Below are positions 11,482-23,242 of a stretch of DNA of 64,000 nt, piece by piece. The first letter of the stretch is position 1, and each line of letters starts with the position of its first letter. The position numbers and the translations under genes are program-made. This DNA is from Sarcocystis neurona (taxonomy: Eukaryota > Apicomplexa > Conoidasida > Eucoccidiorida > Sarcocystidae). The notes beneath the pieces were generated by a model that saw nothing but the letters and a program-made list of their open reading frames with translations, had not been told where the DNA came from and did no database searches. The stretch spans positions 2,079,295-2,143,294 of the forward strand of contig KL647297.1 of NCBI GenBank assembly GCA_000727475.1, given 5' to 3'.

Positions 11482-12924
11482 ATGCTTCCCACGCACCTGT
11501 CCCGTGGTGGCTCGGGGCCGCCGATGTCCTTTCCTCATCTAGCAGCTGCGGCAGCAGCGCGGCGGCCTTCGTTTTTAGCTAGTTTCTGCCACCGCATGGG
11601 GCACCTTTCTCTGATGGATCTGCAGTTTTCACTGGCTCAGTTTTCCTTGCTGCTGTTCGCGCCTCGAAAAGTTTACGCGTTCGCGGTGCTGCGCAAAAAG
11701 CAGAAGAATCACTACGCACGTGATGATCCTGGATTCCTGTTGTTACTGTTGCTTTTCTCGGTGTTGGTGGGGCTGGCCTACGGACTTGCTTTCTCTCACT
11801 CCCTATGTGGTTGCTTGCTTACTGCGGTTGCTCCTTCCATATATTTGCTGCTGTCGGGTGCTGTTATTGCACCGCTTGCATACCTGCTGATGCTGCGACA
11901 CACCAACAGAAGTGCGGGAACTATTACACACCACAGTCTTAGCAAAGGCACACGCGCGTGGACACGGGACAGACGTACTAGCACTGGTCACAGTAGTGCG
12001 TCATGTGCTGCGCAGCAACAGCAGGAGGTGCCCCCGCGTCGCGACACCTACGCGCAGCAGCAGCAACCCACCGGCTACTTCCCTCTCCGCGTGCTACAAA
12101 GTGCAGCAGAACTCGTGCCTGCAGGAGAAACACGTGCAGCAGGTCCTTTCGCCGGTGCTACTGGCCAGAGGGGAAATGCTGGAGTGGTTGTCGGGCGCGA
12201 CAAACCTACAGAAGCTGGTGCCTACCCATTGGGTGCTGCGCCTGCTGTTGAAATATTCTTTTGTTTCGATGTGCACTGGAACGCGGCTTTCGTGTACATG
12301 GTGGTGGGAATGGTAATGCAGCTGTTTTTGTTTCCTGTCTTCTCGATGCTGCCGGACTTTCTCGCGTGCCTGTTAGCGAACGGCTTGCAATGTGCTGCTG
12401 CTGGAAGCTATCTATTCATTACGGCACTTGGGTACATGAGTGTGACGTCTACACCGCATCTGCCGCCTCTTTCTGCACTGCTCCCTCCCGTTGCCGTTGC
12501 AGCTGGTCTGGTAGTGCTATGCGCCGCTTTCTTCCATTTCAATTTGGCGCATGCATCTGTGAAGCTGCTACTAATGTTTGAAAGCCTGGCGCTGAGACCT
12601 GTTGTTAGGAACGCAGGTATCACACATACACTACTGCAGCAGGGAGCGTTTGAGTTTTTCTCCCCTAACAGCAGCAGCAACGTACTCGGTAGTGCGCCGG
12701 CTCCTGCTGTCCTTGATGCTGCAGCACCCACCAGGAGCGAGACGGTTGAAGCAGCAACAGCAAATGCTGCAGCGGCTGCGCTCTCTGCAGCACCTGCAAG
12801 TGTAGGAGACGCAGCAACGCATGCTGGTGTCCCTCCGCCGAAAGCATCAGTAACGCGCACATCACCCGCGTTTTCGACCGCAGCTGCAGGCGTGCCCTCA
12901 GCTGGTGGTACTGCCCGCTTGTAG
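11482..12924 (+). CDS. UNC50: UNC-50 / GMH1 family Golgi membrane protein
   Basis: Unbroken frame of 480 codons from the first ATG (11482). UNC-50 family landmarks appear in order: the N-terminal motif around Met-Asp-Leu-Gln-Phe (residues 45-49), Pro-Arg-Lys-Val-Tyr (61-65), the Lys-x-x-x-x-x-Tyr-Ala-Arg-Asp-Asp-Pro block (73-83), a first pair of membrane helices (85-105, 110-137), Phe-Asp-Val-His-x-Asn (262-267) that opens the second half, then three further helices (about 268-290, 300-320, 333-355) ending in His-Phe-Asn (352-354). Family members are multi-pass Golgi/endosomal proteins; yeast Gmh1 interacts with Arf-GEFs and worm UNC-50 is needed for acetylcholine-receptor trafficking. Two oddities: about 115 residues lie between helix 2 and the Phe-Asp-Val-His block, where animals have about 20, and there is an Ala/Ser/Thr-rich C-terminal extension of about 110 residues. 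The insertion is in frame but could contain an intron. Family assignment is secure; exact structure less so. Confidence 0.88.
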   Translation: MLPTHLSRGGSGPPMSFPHLAAAAAARRPSFLASFCHRMGHLSLMDLQFSLAQFSLLLFAPRKVYAFAVLRKKQKNHYARDDPGFLLLLLLFSVLVGLAYGLAFSHSLCGCLLTAVAPSIYLLLSGAVIAPLAYLLMLRHTNRSAGTITHHSLSKGTRAWTRDRRTSTGHSSASCAAQQQQEVPPRRDTYAQQQQPTGYFPLRVLQSAAELVPAGETRAAGPFAGATGQRGNAGVVVGRDKPTEAGAYPLGAAPAVEIFFCFDVHWNAAFVYMVVGMVMQLFLFPVFSMLPDFLACLLANGLQCAAAGSYLFITALGYMSVTSTPHLPPLSALLPPVAVAAGLVVLCAAFFHFNLAHASVKLLLMFESLALRPVVRNAGITHTLLQQGAFEFFSPNSSSNVLGSAPAPAVLDAAAPTRSETVEAATANAAAAALSAAPASVGDAATHAGVPPPKASVTRTSPAFSTAAAGVPSAGGTARL

Positions 12925-13326
12925 CAGTTGCACACGCTGGAGCCGCGCCAGCGACACCTGTGTACCTGCGTGTCTGAAAATGTACATACATTTACGTAGG
13001 GGTGCATACGAAAATGTGTATATAAGGTGATGTGTGATTCAAGGGATGATGCAAAGAACCGACAACGGAAATCCACCGTAATGCCGCTGTGACTAGTTGT
13101 GCTGTTACGGCTGATACTGTTGCTGCTGCTCCAGTCGGGTGTGGCCGTCCTGCAGTGGCGAGTGGAGCAGTGGCTACTGTTCGTCCTCTAGTAATACGGT
13201 ACATGCCGTGGAGCCTCGACAGCGTATGCCACCTCGCAAAGGAACCATCTTGCTTGTGTTGTTGCCTCCCACAGTATCACACAACTGAGGAGAGCACGCT
13301 GTAGACCAACTGCTCGGAAGTTGTAG

Positions 13327-13440
13327 ATATGTAACGGACGTTAAGTATATACTTGTATGTACGTATTACATATAAATATATATACATGTAAATATCGATG
13401 TGTAGATGTAGATATATATGCGCACGTGTATACGTGTACA
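13327..13440. repeat. AT-rich alternating tract
   Basis: ATATATAC/GTATGTA-type alternating sequence downstream of the UNC-50 gene, similar in texture to the tracts found in introns of the repeat-rich segment. Confidence 0.6.
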
Positions 13441-13976
13441 GATGTAGGTGCACGTGTGTGTGCGCCGACGTCTACGTGACGGACACACATCAACAGGACC
13501 CGTGTGCATAGCTCCTGCATTACAGCTGCGGATGGATCACGCATGCATATGTGTTACCCAAAGGCGGAAGCTCTACTGTCTGTAGTACCTTTTGAGTTGC
13601 AGTGGGCACGAAGAGCCAACACGAGCGGCGTCACAGTGTGCGGACTTGTGCTGCAGTACAGACTCCACCCGGTGCGTCTTTTAATGACGGTTTTCTAAAA
13701 TGATCCTGGTGTCGAAGGCGGTAGTTTTGCATGCATTCGTGTCCAGCGGTGACAGAGAAGTATCCTACTGCAGTCCTCTCCCACCAACAAAGTTTGCCGG
13801 TTTCACATGTTAAATTAGCCTCCACATGTTACCACAGACAACGCAGTCGACAGGAGGTTGTGTACATCGCACACAGGTTGAATGATCTTACTGAAGAGAG
13901 CGCAATCGTAAATTAACCATAAATAGTCCAGTCACCATGCGCACCCTATGTGTGGTTCAGTAGCGAACTGTGTCCA

Positions 13977-14318
13977 GCGCAATCGTTGAATATGACGAAG
14001 CGCGGCATACGCAACGCGCTGGCGACACTGAAATGTTGGCATTACCGGACACTTCTACCCTTTTTCTTTCTTCGGACTGCACAAGCGCTTTCCCGGTCTT
14101 CCGTATTGTCCACGCACAGGATTTCATGTTGTTGAACGCACTTGCTAACGCACCGTCACCTGTTAGCGCATGCACCATATCACAGCCTTTGCTTATGTGA
14201 AGCAATATGGTTCCTGGGGACCGGCCGGCTTTATTCGCATCTTGCATGTTCTGGTACCCAAGGTTGAGTGTAGTCAGGGCGTTAGATACGCAGCGCTTCG
14301 TCTTCTTCAGCGACTGCA
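13977..14318. repeat. Degenerate inverted repeat, arms about 66 bp
   Basis: The left arm (about 13977-14045) matches the reverse complement of the right arm (about 14250-14318) at roughly three positions in four. Both arms include the shared core GACGAAGCGC. About 200 bases separate them. A related direct-orientation word, TTCTTC followed by a few bases and ACTGCAC, occurs at about 14076 and 14301. It could be an old foldback element or a rearranged tandem family. Confidence 0.5.
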
Positions 14319-15126
14319 CTGGATACAGGTCGCTGGTCTCTATGTGCTACTCACATCGCATTTCCGTGTACTGCAAAAGGCAAACTAGACCTGTACTGAC
14401 TACACAGCCATTCATCACCTGCACATTCTTGACGAAATTTGTAGACTTTCGACAGGTTACCCCTTATACGGCATCTGTTTTTCGCCCGTCTGCAGTCGTC
14501 AGTAGATAGGAGGCGATGAGAAGTAATACACCGAAAGGCGAGCTGTGTCAACCGAGTTGCTGACTGCGTGTTTGTCTCGGAAGTGGCTTATTAGAGCAAG
14601 ATTTATTATCGCCAGTGTGGTAGAGCCCAGTGTTACGGGTTCGACGACTATGTGGAAAGCTGTTCAGCAGTCATCACGTAGGTCGAGCACAGGAGGTTGT
14701 TGCGTAATGGACATTGCAGTGTAGTTGCCGTGAAGGATTGCTACGATGCATTTCCGTCCTTTGCTACTAACAGTACCTTAGTAACCGAAAATGTGCTGCG
14801 CACACGTTATACGATCCTCCGTAATTTCCCGTCGACCACAATTACAGTCAAAGTATTGTAAGCTAAAGCGTCCTTGCCACTGTGCATTCTACATACCGTC
14901 TCACGTCTTCAGTTGGGTTTTTGAAGCATACAGAACCGTCAATAGAGAGAAGTACACAAGTTGTTAAGGGGGGCGGACGTGTAGAGAATGAACAACTCTC
15001 AATTCTCACTCAAGCCATTTCACCAAGAAGTGCGTGCTCGTACGAGTCAACACCATAGGGAAGGGTAGCGTTTGGATTTTTTATCGTCACCAGCATATAC
15101 CTGGAATCCGCCCTCGAAATCTGTAT

Positions 15127-15300
15127 CTGCTCAGCGTGTCCAGTTTTCAGGCAACAGTTTATCGCAGTGATTACGGTAATGCAAACGCGCACATAACTGG
15201 AAACCCATACATTCTGCTCAGCGTGTCCAGTTTTCAGGCAACAGTTTATCGCAGTGATTACGGTAATGCAAACGCGCACATAACTGGAAACCCATACATT
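15127..15300. repeat. Perfect 87-bp tandem duplication
   Basis: Two identical head-to-tail copies, 15127-15213 and 15214-15300, starting CTGCTCAGCG and ending CCATACATT. By eye there is no mismatch, so the event is recent or an assembly duplicate. The period is 29 codons, so frames on both strands stay open across it; no coding function is evident. Confidence 0.9.
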
Positions 15301-18300
15301 CTACGGCTTAGTGAGTTTGTTACCTTGTACCCAAAAATGCGATGCAGCAGGTCAAAACATCTAATCACCTTAACAATAGGTACCAAAGTGGGGAAACCCG
15401 AGCACGTTTAACCCAACTGCAAATTTTCGGACGCTTGTTGTCGATCAGCAAGCGGTATTTGCCACGGAGGGTCGTTGTCTCGTGTGACTTTACAACATAG
15501 CGTCTCAGGTGTAATTCGCCCATATCAGCCAAAATTGAGCCCTTCGTTAAGCCTTCTGTAAAACCCGTTCAAGTTAAAAAAGCTTCGTCCGAATGTTGTA
15601 TTTTGGAAAGCCGTCACATGCAAGTAGTGTTTTGTCCTGCTAGGAATGAAAGGAGGGGAAATGGAAACGAAGTGGTGTTCAGCGAGTATACTAGGAAGAG
15701 GCATTCGTACACGAATTGTCTAAGTGCGACAATCCACATGGGCGCGCGGACATGCATACACACGCAGCAGGTACGAGTTAGATTTCTCCAACGTGATCTT
15801 CACAATGTTGCTTGTCTGTATACACCAAACACGAGGACAGTTATCCTCATGTCACAGTGTCCTTCTGGGAAGACGCACGATGTACTGCGTCGGACCATCC
15901 TCCTGAGGTGTGTTAAATTCAGGTGGCACACCGTTGTTTCGTCCCATCCCTTTTTTCCAGTTGATTGTCGAAGGGGTCACCGCTGGTGCGTGTCTAGAAT
16001 TTGTGAGTCGTTCCACTTCCATGGGGCCGGGCGCGAACACACGGTTGTCTATCTACCCCCGGAAATCTACATGTGTACACAAGGCTGTATGTAGAATAAA
16101 TCTGCCTGCGTCAAACCTAACCGCACACTCAGTTCTGTCTCTCTACGCCTCCATATTTATACGTGTATTCTCTCTTGGTATGTATCTTTCTGAGACTGTA
16201 CACGCAAGTTTTTCTGTACGAGTGTTTATTAATAGACGGCGGACTGAACACAAACCACCCTCTGCGTCCAGGTGCCGCACACACAGTAACATCCTAGCCG
16301 CCCTTCCAGTTAGATCTCTTTCAAACACATGCATCCCCCCGCCGCCGCCCTTCTACGTGTGTGCCTGACAAACAAAGTACGTCTCCTATATATGTATACA
16401 TATACGTGTAAAGCGATGTGCAGACATCACTAGACGTACTGGTCATACCAGGTGTACACGTGCAGGATTCCTCACACGGAGCCGACTACCACATTCAGCG
16501 CTGTTTCATCTATCCCCGGCTTTGATACACACTATTTTTCCCCGTGCGTGTGGAAACTACAGATGAATTCATAAACTATGCATATGCGTAGATATACACC
16601 AGCGTACCATACTCGACGACATCACAGGTATACTGAGGATGTTGAATACATGTACAGAGCTACCTGTGATCGCCCCACCTAACTAGGGTCTAGTAGTTTG
16701 GTTTCCCCGCGTAAAGACGAAGCAGCTGCGGCGTGGCGCTGCGGCTACCAGCGTGCGCGTCTTCGACGAGACTTTTCTTTTACTGAGTGGGGGAAAAACA
16801 CATAGCTAAACTACTTCCCCTTGAAAAGAGGCACAGCTCTCAGGAAGGCGTGACGTTGAGGACACTGCTCTCCGCCGCGGGCCTTTAATATTTACGGAAA
16901 CAAATTGTGTAGTGTTAATGCGTGCACGTCCCGCGGAAGGTGTTTACTCGAGGAAAATGGTTTGCGGTACTAATATAACGCTACGCTTAGAAACATACGT
17001 ACTAGCTCAAATCATAAAACTGTACGAAACGGCGAACTATAATTTTCACTGTGACGTTTTCTGACAAAGTTGTTGGCAAACGTCTAGCTTCCTCGCGGAG
17101 AGCATCGACGGGTGGCATGCAGATCTAGCGCGCACACACAAGCAGGATCATAGTGGAAGTACGCAAATGTACGTATGGACGTGTGTACACAGATCTCCTT
17201 CCTTGTGTATTCGTGTCTTGCTGACGACGAACAAGAATAAAGAATAGAGCTTCCCAGGTGGGCCAAGGAGGTAGAAGAGAAGCGAAATTGTGGAAGAGAA
17301 AGAAAGCCTGTATGAACTACGAGGCAGTTCCTACGCGTTGCGCGTTGTTTGCCACATCCATCGCGCATTCATATAGTTGTGTATACGTATGTAAATATTT
17401 AAGTGGAATTAGATGCCTCACATACATATAATGCCTAGGTACTCCGGAAGCGAAGTTGTGTGAATTACTGGACTCCGTCGAACGACCTGCTTACGTGCAG
17501 TTGTTCTTCGTCCCCTTGTGTACACAAAAATACAGATCCGGTTAACTATCCACTGTGCGTGTTTTTCTACTTTGTTACTCTCGCGACCCGTTTCCCACCT
17601 ACGGTCGTCTAAGTTTCCGTTTCAAGCCTGTGCGTACGCAGCTGTTTGATCTGCCCCGGGCGAGTAGCCGCTGCGCTCCTTGCAAGTACCGCCACTCCTC
17701 ACGAATTTGTCGATTCTCTGCCTTTCTCTTCTCTGTTCTTCTCTTTGGAGACTTTATTTCCAGGTGGTCCGTCCTTTTTCGTAGCCAGCGACCCTGGGCT
17801 CTCGCAGGGAAGCCCTGCGCTCGTACACTTCTATATTCGTCGGTTTTTCCTCCTGTGTTTTCAGTCTATCCCACTTCTTGCCCTTCGCTGGTTAGTTCTC
17901 CTTCGTCACATCCTATCTTCTTCTTCGGCACGTCGTCACTCCTCCAGCGCTACGAGGTCATGAAGAACAACTCTCCACGCTTGGCCTGGTCGTTTGACTT
18001 GCCGTCTACCGTCCTCTCACCTCTGTTTCCAACTACAGCTCTCTATCTGCTCTTCTTTTGCACGTTCTTTAGTACGGAGACATTTGCCTTTTCATTCACT
18101 TTTTGTCTTCCGTCGATGGTGCATGCACGTACGTACATAGGTGCGTGTATACGTCCTGGATCTTCTTCCTCAAACCCCTTGCGTCCAAGTTCTGTTCCAA
18201 CGTAGTATACGGCGAGTTCTTTCTTTCCTTACGTGGTGCTGCGAGCCATCAGGTCTCCTTCGAGTCCTGCTTTCACTAAGCGCGGCTTTTCAAATTTAAC

Positions 18301-19445
18301 GCTCTTCGAAGTCGCAATTTCCGGTTTAAGCTCGGCTCTCTTGCTCCTTGTACGTTAACTTTGCTGTTGTCCTCCGTCGCGCGCTTCTTCTCTTCACTTC
18401 CCACTCCCTTCCATGTAGTCTCGAAGTCCTCTTCTCCACCCAGTTTCCTAAATTTGTCTCTTCACTACAATTTCGCGTACTCCGGTTGACTCCTCTCATA
18501 GTGGAACACAATGTGGACGCCTCGTTCATTCTGCGTAGGTCCTGCCTACAGTTGTAGCTCTGCTCTGGATGTCCATACGCGTAAATACACAGGTAATTTT
18601 TCCAGAAGTTGAGCGTCTCTCTACCTCTATATATATGTGATGAGACGTGCTCCACTCTTGTAGGAACCAAAGTATTGAGAGGCGCTATTCCGAATTTTTC
18701 TCTGTATTGACGAAAAGGTATCCTGCCCTTCTGCCTCAAAGCCCGCTACAGCAAAATCCAAGTCTTTTCTCTCTCTGTTTTTCTCCTTCAGTCTTCCTTT
18801 GTAGAAAGCCATTGTGGAGTGTGGCTACACTGCGCCGATTCGCCGCAAGTATTATCCTGCGGGAAAAAGTTGCACTCAACACTGTGTCCCAAGGTTCTTT
18901 TCCGGTGTACTGCCCCCTCTTCAGACTCGACACATTTTCAGTTTTCTGTTACTATAATGCCGCCATCATGCGTCTACGCGCGTGGCTGCCACCAGCTGCA
19001 TATCAGCTCGTATATTACACATATAGCTGATAAGCCCTTAGTGAGAGCGTCTGTGTATATGTGCACATGCCTAGGCTACGCGTGACACGACTGTATTAAC
19101 GGCACTTCTCAGTCTATACACTTAGCGTACATTTTCGTTCATTTGTAGCCATATTAGTCCCGTCCTGGCGGTCAGGTAAAGGAGACGCGTATACATCTGT
19201 ATTATTTCTCGGACGCGAGGTCTAAAGCAGGACCGCAGATGCCTGAAGTGCCCGTCCTCTACTGTAACGTTCCTGATGGACTGATAAACCTTCGGTGAGC
19301 GCGGTTCTGGTTCTCGTTTTGAGTGCCCTGCGTCGCGTACCTGTTGTATGTCTTTCTCTCAGAGTTAGTGTGTCCTCCCCTTTGCGAGAGTTTCTGCTGC
19401 GACCGGTAGTCTCTCAGTACTTCTCCATCTGTTGAGAGTGCGTTT

Positions 19446-22294
19446 GTAACGCCGCGCGCGACTGCCGACGGCAGTAGCTACCCTCGTCGATCAGCGAAAG
19501 CGCGGGGAGCAGGGCAACATAGCGCCACAGCAGCAGCAAATGTGGGTGGCAGGGAACTGCAGCAGACGACGACGCCGCAGGAGAAGCAGCAACCCACCCC
19601 AGGAGACCGACGCGCGACAGGCAGCAGGAGCAGTGGCAGCAAGCAGCCGCAGCTGCGCTGTCGCGAAACGAAGCTGCAACAGGCAGCAGAGAGGTGCAAT
19701 GGGGACACGCAGAAGCCCAACTCTACGCGCTTATGTATGTAGACATTCATAAATATCTGCAGTAGCACGCGGGGGCAGCAACAGGTCACCTGGAGCGCAA
19801 GTCGCCGGGAGGACACACGCGCAACAGCCAGAGGCAGCAGCAGTGGTAGACAGTATGCTCGAGGTGCATGCAACGGCGCACAAAACTCAGCGTTGACTCC
19901 CAGTCAACACGAATTGGTGCGTCTTTTGCTTTCTCGTCCATCTCGTCTGTTGAGTGTTCTTCTCCTCCCTGCGGTTGTTTCGGACTTTCTTCTGTGCTCG
20001 GTGCTCACTTTTGTATCTCCTCAACAACGTGAAAGAAGACCGCGCACCTTTTGCATGAAGACCCGCAGCCCAAGGAGGGGGAAGGCGTGTACGGCGTGAG
20101 CTACTGGATCGAGCAGCAGGTGCAGGAGGCGACACGGAGGCGGGAGCAACAGGAGTTAAAGAGGACTTGCAGTTGGCGGGAGGGTGCAGCAGCCAAGCTT
20201 TTGGTGATGGCATGGAAGGGCAACAAGAGCAACGCAGATACTGCTGAGGGAAGAGGAAACTGCAGCAGGAGTGAGCCGATAAACAGATGGTGATTCGGAA
20301 GACAGCGACAGGTGTACAGCTGCAAGTCTCCCCAGAGGCCGCAGAGGACGCTCTCCTGTAAGGGAGGGAAGGCAGCAGCAGCAGGCAGAGAACTTCCTGT
20401 TTGTTGGAGACAAAGAAGCGTCAAGCATGTGGTGCTGATAATGAAAGAAACAGAACCGGGGATCGCCCGCCGGGAGGACGTCGCGACAGCAGCAGCAGGG
20501 CAGAGGATTCGGCAACCGTAAGACGTCGTAACGAGCAGCGCAGTTTTGCTCCAAAGAGAGAACCAAGCAGGTGCAGCTGCTTCTGGAGCTGTGACGCAGA
20601 CGGGAAGCAGCGGGGGCGCTGCAGGTGACTATCCCCCGGAGAGTTGAACTACCCCGCCGGGAGCACCTGCAGCGACGAAGCAGCGGCAGCTGATGAGGAG
20701 GAAGAGAAGGAGGAGGAGCAGCAACGTTATTCAGTTTCTTGTCAGGGGAAGGAGAACACGGGGAAAGAAGGGCAGCGCACGAGGCTGCCGTCGTAGACGA
20801 AAGGGACGTAGCAGAGAGAACCGTGCACCACGCGCGAGAGACGACTTTCCTGCTCGAGTCTCTCGTTGAAAGCTGCAACAGATGGTAGTGCGCTGCTCGA
20901 GTGAAGAAAAACAGCAGTAGGCCTGCGGCGCTGCTGTCGCTGCTGCTGCTGGCGAAAAGGAGGACAGCAGCAGGAGTTGAGGCGTTGGAGGCGCGGACGC
21001 AGAAAGCGATGGCTGTTTCTCTTAAAGAAACAGACAACAGCAGAGAGTTGGGCCGTACGAGGAGCTGGGCGGTCAGCGAAGAGACGCGGTGTCAAACGTG
21101 AAAAAACAGCAGAAGCAGTGAAAGAAGAAGGCGGCAGAACTAGAGGATATACCCACATCAGTGGTCGCATATGCACAAACAAACGCTCACAGAGATCACC
21201 CTGCGAAGAACGGTCGTTCACTTCTGCTGCTGCTGCCCCCTGCCGCTCCCCCAAGCGTTGCTTTTCGTCGTCGCTTACGGGCGGGTGCCCTCTAGAGAGC
21301 CAGCTGTGTGAAGGAAAGGCGCAGCAGCAGAGGGGACCGGGTGAAAGGGACGTACAGCAGCACGAGAAGTCGTGTGATTTGGAGAAACACATATGCGTCA
21401 AGACAGACGCTCTGTGGCGGAGGTGGCAGCATAAACAGCAGGAGGCCCCGACCAACGCAGGTGCGTTACCGTATCCTTGTGTAGGAGCGCACGTGGAAAG
21501 TCTTTCCTTTTTGCGTGTCTTCCTCTTGTCCTGTGTGGTTCTCTCGTGTGTAAGGAGCAACTTGGACAGCAGCAGCAACGGTGCAGGGTAGCACCAGCAT
21601 TGCTAGCACAGACGGCAAAAGCACTCGCGGCACTCAGCCTCAGGCGAAGTGCAGATATATATATATATATACACATATATCTGCGTGCCCCTCGCCCCCG
21701 TGCTGCGTCCTGTCGATGCGCGTACAAACACGTATGTGTCTGCTGGACGATACAAAGAGATGTCATGATTTATGTACGTGTCTCTGTGTGTATGTGTGTG
21801 TGTGTGTATGCGTGTGCCACACATGTGGGGAAAGCAGACCCTAGTGATTGCACGTGGTGGAGAAAGCAGCAGCACCAGCCGCCGCAGAGGAGACATTGCT
21901 GGGAGAGACACGCGGCGTGCACAGCAGCAGTGGTGTGGGTTCGAAGGATGCCTGTTTGGAGTATAGGGCTGCGCGTGACCCTCTCTCTCTCCGCGTACGT
22001 TTTTATATATATGCGTGTATAGTTGTAGGCTCACGTATCTTTTTGTAGGTGCAAGTTGGTGTGGATCTATTTGTGTACACCTTCTTGTGGATGAAAATAC
22101 GTACGCGGAGAGATAGGACGATGGAGGCAGGCAGCGTGTGAAGCACAACCTACTGAAAGGGAGCTGCAGGCGTCGTCAGCAGCAGTAGCAGCAATAGCAG
22201 GAGACAGTGCCCGCCTCTGTGTGTGGAGGAACCTTGTTTTTCCGTAGGAAGTGCAGCGGCGATATGCAAACTCTTACGCTTTCACGTAGACGAG
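19446..22294. other. Repeat-rich leader region upstream of the GTPBP2-like gene
   Basis: CAG/CTG density rises abruptly at about 19.45 kb and stays high to the right edge. Long overlapping frames exist on both strands (minus 20156-21037, 293 codons; minus 20742-21578; plus 20977-21591), but they are Ser/Cys/Leu or Arg/Gln-rich and their openness follows from the triplets. The plus strand may supply 5' untranslated or non-recognised coding exons for the GTPBP2-like gene: the TA tract at 21654-21680 and GT-rich run at about 21784-21815 resemble intron contents seen further right. No conserved motif of that family is missing, so extra coding exons are not required. Confidence 0.4.
21654..21680. 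repeat. (TA)n microsatellite
   Basis: Near-pure TA run, followed about 105 bases later by a TG/GT-rich run (about 21784-21815). These mark a likely non-coding stretch ahead of exon 1 of the GTPBP2-like gene. Confidence 0.8.
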
Positions 22295-23242
22295 ATGGAA
22301 GCAAAGCAGCAGCGCCGTAGCGCTGAGATGCACTCGCAGCCCCAGGAGCTGCAGGAGGTGCAGTCACCACCACCCCTTCTCCTTGCTGAAGCAAATGGGA
22401 GCGGTGCAAAAGCTGCTACACCAGCAGCTCCGGCAGGACCAGCCCCAGCAGCAGCGTCACCTCCAGGATCCGTCTCGACAGATGAAATAGCAGCAAGCAG
22501 CGACGGCTGCAGTTTGCCCAATGCCGACATTTGCTGCTGCGGGGCAACGGACTGCTGCGACACAAACACCTCCTCAAAACAATGCGGAGAGCTGCCGCAG
22601 CACCAGCGGCTGCAGCAGCACCTGCAACAGCATCAGTCACTGCTGCAGGTGCACGAACAGCAGCTGCAGCTCCACGAGTTGGAGCAGGAGGTGGGGGTAC
22701 AGCAGCCACAGCAGCAGCCCGAACAGCAGCTACACCACGAGGTGGAGCGGCAAAGACGACAGCGACTACATCGCCAACGTGTCGAGCCAGAAGGGGAGAG
22801 ACGCCAGCAGAGAAACGAGGCGGTTCAACACCAGCCGGACCTGCAGATGCCACACAAGAACGGTTTGCTGCCAGAGCACGAGGAGAAGGACAGCGAGCTC
22901 AGACGGGCGACGCAGAAAGCGATGAAAGAGGAGCAACAGGGGAAACCGCTGCAGGAGGCGAGGCAGCAGAAAGAGCAGGAAGTGAAGCAGCAGGAGCAGG
23001 AGCGGGAGGCGAGGCTTCCGCAGAGGCAGCACCAGCAGACGCAGCAGAAGCCAGGTGGGAAGAGTTTGCTGCGGCGTCAGCAGGAAGAGATTCGAGCTCT
23101 TGTAGCAGGCGGCGGCGCAGCAGCAGTGGGCGAAGGAGTAGACTACTACGCGCCCGAGCAGAGCGAAGGGAACGTGGAGTACAAGTTGATGCTGACGAAT
23201 GTGTCGGACTCGAAGCTTGCTCACCGAGTAACGCAGATGAAA
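22295..23242 (+). CDS. GTPBP2: GTPBP2-like exon 1
   Basis: I start at the first in-frame ATG (22295, Met-Glu-Ala-Lys); the frame is open upstream at least to 22223 without an ATG. The first 290 residues are Gln/Glu/Ala-rich and probably form extended coiled-coil or disordered sequence. The last 24 residues carry the conserved family strand-helix beginning Asn-Val-Glu-Tyr-Lys-Leu and ending Val-Thr-Gln-Met-Lys, where animal GTPBP2 is nearly identical. The exon ends in phase 0 at ATGAAA followed by donor GTATGC. Confidence 0.87.

Larger units (their letters stand above)
12925..19445. other. No gene supported (repeat-poor segment)
   Basis: About 6.5 kb without a convincing gene. It contains an AT-rich tract near 13.35 kb, a degenerate inverted repeat near 14.0-14.3 kb and an 87-bp tandem duplication at 15.1-15.3 kb (listed separately). 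From about 17.5 to 19.4 kb the plus strand is strongly pyrimidine-rich (TTC/CTT words), which leaves a 216-codon plus frame at 17555-18205 open; its composition (Ser/Phe/Pro/Arg) follows the tract and it has no motifs. Confidence 0.45.

Noticed and set aside
11796..13076. Minus-strand frames opposite UNC-50 (up to 222 codons)
   Set aside because: Shadows of the UNC-50 coding frame and its Ala-rich tail; the plus strand has clear family motifs.
17555..18205. 216-codon plus-strand frame
   Set aside because: Composition mirrors the pyrimidine-rich tract (Ser, Phe, Pro, Arg); no domain or splice partner seen.
20156..21578. Overlapping minus-strand frames of 293 and 278 codons upstream of the GTPBP2-like gene
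   Set aside because: Ser/Cys/Leu-rich composition in two overlapping frames, no motif, consistent with triplet and purine bias of the plus strand.
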